From Flavobacteriaceae bacterium LYZ1037 (GTDB lineage Bacteria > Bacteroidota > Bacteroidia > Flavobacteriales > Flavobacteriaceae), in NCBI GenBank assembly GCA_003144015.1, contig QFWS01000001.1:248001-312000 (forward strand): DNA of 64,000 nt, read 5' to 3'. The translations under genes were made by a program, and so were the position numbers. The notes below the pieces were generated by a model. It ran no database searches. It had not been told where the DNA came from and saw only the letters and a list, made by a program, of their open reading frames with translations. Positions 63,183 through 64,000 of the stretch are shown piece after piece; within the stretch, counting starts at the first letter, position 1, and each line of letters begins with the position of its first letter.

Positions 63183-64000
63183 TTGAAATTCGAATATTTT
63201 ATAGCTAAACGCATTATTGATAGTAAAGCGTATAAAAGTAGTGTTTCGGCACCAATAATAAAAATTGGTATCGCTGCTATAGCTATTGGAATTATTGTGA
63301 TGATGATTGCTATAGCTACTGGAATTGGACTCCAGCAAAAAATAAGAGAAAAAGTGGTTGCTTTTAATGGCGACATTATTATTTCTAATTTTGATAGTAA
63401 TAATTCTCAGGAGAGTGGGAATCCTGTGTCTATGGATCAGGATTTTTATCCAGAATTCAAATCGGTTGATGGGATCAGTCATATTCAAGCGGTAGCTTCA
63501 AAATTTGGAATTATTAGAACCGAAACAGACTTTGAAGCCATAATATTAAAAGGTGTAGGTGCTGATTATAATTGGGTGCTTTTCAAAGATTTTTTAAAAG
63601 AAGGAAGGCTCCCAGATTATACAAAAAAACGAAATGAAGAGGTTTTAATTTCAGAATATTTAGCTAATAGGTTAGGCTTTAAGTTAGACGATTCGTTTAC
63701 AGCGTTATTTAGAAAAGAAGACCCAAACAAACCACCAAGCATGATTACTTACAATATTGTAGGTATTTATAATTCTGGCTTTAAAGATTTTGACGAAACT
63801 TATGTAATAGGAGATTTGCGTCACTTACAACGTTTAAACAAATGGGATTCTGATCAAGCTGGACATTTTGAGGTTTTTGTAGATGATTATAGCAAATTAA
63901 ACAAGACCTATAATAGCGTCTATAATAATACGCCATCCATGTTAAATGTGACAACAGTTGAGCAAAAATTTGGATCTATTTTCGAATGGATTAAAATTTT
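63183..64000 (+). CDS. ABC transporter permease, LolE/FtsX-like, 3'-partial
   Basis: Starts at TTG (63183) and reads KFEYFIAKRIIDSKAYKS, then a membrane helix (IKIGIAAIAIGIIVMMIAIA), then the large extracytoplasmic MacB-PCD-like domain with ADYNWVLFKDFLKEGRLP and EEVLISEYLANRLG. The sequence runs open to the end of the window with no stop, so it is a partial gene. It resembles the LolC/LolE and FtsX permease family of lipoprotein release or cell division. The start is head-to-head and almost abutting namZ. Confidence 0.83.
   Translation, partial: MKFEYFIAKRIIDSKAYKSSVSAPIIKIGIAAIAIGIIVMMIAIATGIGLQQKIREKVVAFNGDIIISNFDSNNSQESGNPVSMDQDFYPEFKSVDGISHIQAVASKFGIIRTETDFEAIILKGVGADYNWVLFKDFLKEGRLPDYTKKRNEEVLISEYLANRLGFKLDDSFTALFRKEDPNKPPSMITYNIVGIYNSGFKDFDETYVIGDLRHLQRLNKWDSDQAGHFEVFVDDYSKLNKTYNSVYNNTPSMLNVTTVEQKFGSIFEWIKI

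Noticed and set aside
63179-63488. Long N-terminal extension of the NamZ ORF
   Set aside because: The extension is low-complexity, His/Asn/Ser-rich and antisense to the permease gene; the lipoprotein signal peptide starts at 63179/63182.
1-64000. CRISPR array, prophage, transposon or tRNA genes
   Set aside because: No regularly spaced repeats, no phage or transposase proteins, and no tRNA cloverleaf or T-arm pattern apart from the tmRNA.

Overview
The window is chromosomal DNA from a low-GC member of the Bacteroidota, almost certainly Flavobacteriaceae. The evidence is the TAnnTTTG-type -7 promoter elements, near absence of strong Shine-Dalgarno sequences, a tmRNA tag reading GENNYALAA, DUF6090 and CtlX-type proteins, and flavobacterial intergenic repeats. 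I cannot assign a genus from sequence reading alone. Almost everything is chromosomal core or surface-glycan content; I see no prophage, transposase, CRISPR array, tRNA or rRNA.

Region by region. 1-6.4 kb: an arginine/citrulline hydrolase (ctlX, cut by the left edge), a TPR-type sensor histidine kinase, argS, a small SpoIIAA-like protein, trmL and a small membrane protein. 6.4-13.6 kb: a complete trp operon on the minus strand, trpE-G-D-C-F-B-x-A. It is preceded by a readable attenuator: a promoter, an 18-residue leader peptide with three consecutive Trp codons, mutually exclusive antiterminator and terminator hairpins, then trpE. An unrelated ORF (x) with an Rx4H motif sits between trpB and trpA. 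13.8-18.2 kb: two thioredoxin-fold and two rhodanese proteins, then a divergent XRE-type regulator facing a cluster of small unknown genes. 18.4-18.8 kb: ssrA (tmRNA). 19-21.4 kb: a saccharopine/alanine-dehydrogenase-like enzyme, an SDR and a DUF2809 protein. 21.4-25.9 kb: six tandem DUF6090 paralogues with a shared membrane anchor and divergent C-terminal domains. 26-30.8 kb: DUF1801, kdsA, a secreted protein and typA.

30.8-50.7 kb is a surface-polysaccharide region: glycosyltransferases, a Wzx-like flippase, FdtA/FdtB-like sugar ketoisomerase and aminotransferase, a FemAB/GNAT-like acyltransferase, an LTA-synthase-like phosphatase-superfamily membrane protein, a beta-helix protein, and an MBOAT/SGNH pair typical of polysaccharide O-acetylation. 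Together these suggest synthesis of a glycan containing an N-acylated 3-amino-3,6-dideoxyhexose with O-acyl decoration. 50.7-64 kb: ftsE, a large periplasmic TPR protein with an outer-membrane barrel partner, an amidohydrolase lipoprotein, methyltransferase, YkgJ and sterol-desaturase family proteins, two paralogous secreted unknowns, a NamZ-type muramidase lipoprotein, and an ABC permease (LolE/FtsX-like) that runs off the right edge from a TTG start.

The most noteworthy observations are the trp attenuator, the ORF inside the trp operon, the DUF6090 array, the TTTCATCGA direct repeat upstream of the histidine kinase, the regulator/small-gene cluster at 15.7-18.2 kb, and several copies of imperfect inverted-repeat elements between genes.
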